DNA from: Novisyntrophococcus fermenticellae
Lineage (GTDB): Bacteria; Bacillota; Clostridia; Lachnospirales; Lachnospiraceae
Length of the DNA stretch: 64,000 nt
Assembly: GCF_018866245.1 (NCBI RefSeq)
Contig: NZ_CP076458.1
Location: 806,001-870,000 of the forward strand
Direction of reading: 5' to 3'
The position numbers and the translations under genes are program-made. Below are positions 63,160 through 64,000 of this stretch, piece by piece. Numbering within the stretch: position 1 is the stretch's first letter; each line of letters opens with the position of its first letter. Under the pieces are notes generated by a model. It did not search any database. It saw only the letters and a program-made list of their open reading frames with translations, and was not told where the DNA came from.

Positions 63160-64000
63160 ATGAGTAGAAGAAAAAGTAAAATATTCAGGGGATTGCTGGT
63201 GTATGTACTGGCTGCGGCGCAGATTGCAGCAGCAATACCGGCAACGGTGTTGGCTGCACCGGAAACAGCGATAGAAGAGAGCGGGAAGCGTGCAGTCACA
63301 GAAATCTGGCGCCACTTTAAGAGTGGAGAGGAGAATGACAATGGCAGTAATGCCGCAATTCTGCTTAATACGAATGAAGGCACTGAGGGAATGCAGGCCG
63401 GTGAACTCTCTTTTGTATTAAAACCGGGGGATGCACAGAGCAATACCAGATTTAATGTTGGACCTTATATTAAGGATAATACAACCTACATGACGATTGG
63501 ATATAATGCTACGGGTTGGTTCTACGAGTATAAAGGGGCGGGAAATAACTATCCGTCAATCAAAGGACTTCCGACTCCGCCAAATGCAGGCGAGGAGATG
63601 AAGATTTCCATCGCATGGGATGCTTTGGACTACACGGTAACGGCAGATGGGGCAAGTGCAAGCTTTTCCATTCCCCAGACCGTGTATGATGGGCTGCACG
63701 AAGGAAAACTGGGTTTCCGTATTGGTTCCTGGAGCAAAACTGCCACAGATATTTCCTTTAAAGACGTTGAAATAAAAGACGGAGAGGGCAATGTTGTTGT
63801 AGAAAAAGGAACTGATACATGGGAGCTGCAGACAACAGGACGTGGGGAACTTTACGAGGAAGAAGTAAAGCATGTCCGGGCAACTGTGAGCGGACAGGTC
63901 AAAGACGCAGATGAGAATTCGGTCTATGGTGCAGAGGTGACGCTTGGGACAGTCACTACGGCCACGGACGTGAATGGGACTTATACATTTGAGAATATCG
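63160..64000 (+). CDS. Large secreted glycan-active protein, N-terminal part (cut by window edge)
   Basis: An open frame of at least 280 codons with AGGAG upstream. Residues 1-32 are a signal peptide (RRKSKIFRG, hydrophobic core, cleavage after TVLA). Residues about 40-220 are a beta-sandwich-like module (FNVGPYIKDNTTYMTIGYNA, GKLGFRIGSWSKTATDISFK) of the kind found at the front of secreted glycosidases. From about residue 245 a carboxypeptidase-regulatory-like repeat starts (ATVSGQVKDADENSVYGAEV). The catalytic part is beyond the window. Next to GH112, an endo-alpha-N-acetylgalactosaminidase (GH101) or lacto-N-biosidase is a reasonable guess, not shown. Confidence 0.75.
   Translation, partial: MSRRKSKIFRGLLVYVLAAAQIAAAIPATVLAAPETAIEESGKRAVTEIWRHFKSGEENDNGSNAAILLNTNEGTEGMQAGELSFVLKPGDAQSNTRFNVGPYIKDNTTYMTIGYNATGWFYEYKGAGNNYPSIKGLPTPPNAGEEMKISIAWDALDYTVTADGASASFSIPQTVYDGLHEGKLGFRIGSWSKTATDISFKDVEIKDGEGNVVVEKGTDTWELQTTGRGELYEEEVKHVRATVSGQVKDADENSVYGAEVTLGTVTTATDVNGTYTFENI

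Noticed and set aside
1..64000. Prophage or large conjugative element covering the window
   Set aside because: No integrase, phage structural, relaxase or type IV secretion genes; only the first 4.7 kb has accessory remnants, and the rest is ordinary metabolic operons.
1..64000. CRISPR array, tRNA or rRNA genes
   Set aside because: No regularly spaced repeats, and no tRNA cloverleaf or rRNA-like sequence was noticed on either strand by eye.

Overview
The window looks like a chromosomal piece of a gut-type Lachnospiraceae (Clostridia). The evidence is moderate AT-rich Firmicutes coding, strong AGGAGG-type ribosome sites, several carbohydrate ABC systems that lack their own ATPase, YesM/YesN two-component pairs, GH38, GH36 and GH112 enzymes, and gene families (DUF4867, a short two-helix membrane protein after sugar permeases) that I associate with that family. 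This is inference from gene content; there is no rRNA or other taxonomic marker here. I saw no tRNA, rRNA or CRISPR array.

Layout. (1) 1-4750 is a graveyard of broken accessory genes: an Abi_2-like abortive-infection protein, a short basic 'MPRTKGSKNK' protein with a nonsense codon, a HigA-like antitoxin with a nonsense codon, a YolD-like fragment, and the tails of a DUF4143-type ATPase and a RelE/ParE-type toxin. Only a GNAT acetyltransferase is intact. A complete 1364-bp IS3-family element sits inside. (2) 4785-15466 is one operon: a FadR-type GntR regulator with a palindromic operator, a GH38 alpha-mannosidase, an M42 aminopeptidase and a five-gene oligopeptide-type ABC transporter. The combination suggests uptake and breakdown of mannosylated (glyco)peptides. 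(3) 15499-16177 is a rearrangement scar of truncated genes. (4) 16352-30399 is a large sugar or sugar-derivative operon: Gfo/Idh/MocA dehydrogenase, ThuA-like protein, MFS carrier, aldo-keto reductase, class II aldolase, PfkB kinase, FucI-like isomerase, DUF4867 protein, CUT1 binding protein and two permeases, then a YesM/YesN pair. The substrate is not evident. (5) 30402-40371 is an alpha-galactoside locus: a divergent YesM/YesN pair, a CUT1 ABC system and a GH36 alpha-galactosidase. (6) 40437-41210 is an exported coiled-coil protein with a near-consensus promoter. (7) 41445-47740 holds a LacI regulator and a leftward operon of acyl-CoA synthetase, CoA transferase, acetoacetyl-CoA-type reductase and thiolase. 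(8) 48012-55973 holds a CdaR-type regulator, glycerate kinase, a complete Liv-type ABC transporter and an SDR. (9) 56435-64000 is a host-glycan locus: GH112 phosphorylase, AraC regulator, CUT1 ABC system, a tiny membrane protein and the start of a large secreted protein.

Most striking points. Both YesM/YesN systems are damaged. In the alpha-galactoside pair the response regulator is split by a second copy of the IS; removing the IS and one 3-bp target duplication restores a 475-codon frame exactly. In the sugar-operon pair the kinase has lost the segment that should hold its second membrane helix, HAMP domain and phosphoacceptor histidine. The uncharacterised catabolic set at 16-24 kb and the mannosidase-peptidase-Opp operon are the best candidates for undescribed pathways. 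The 47.7-48.0 kb divergent control region carries repeated TTACGTAA-like boxes.
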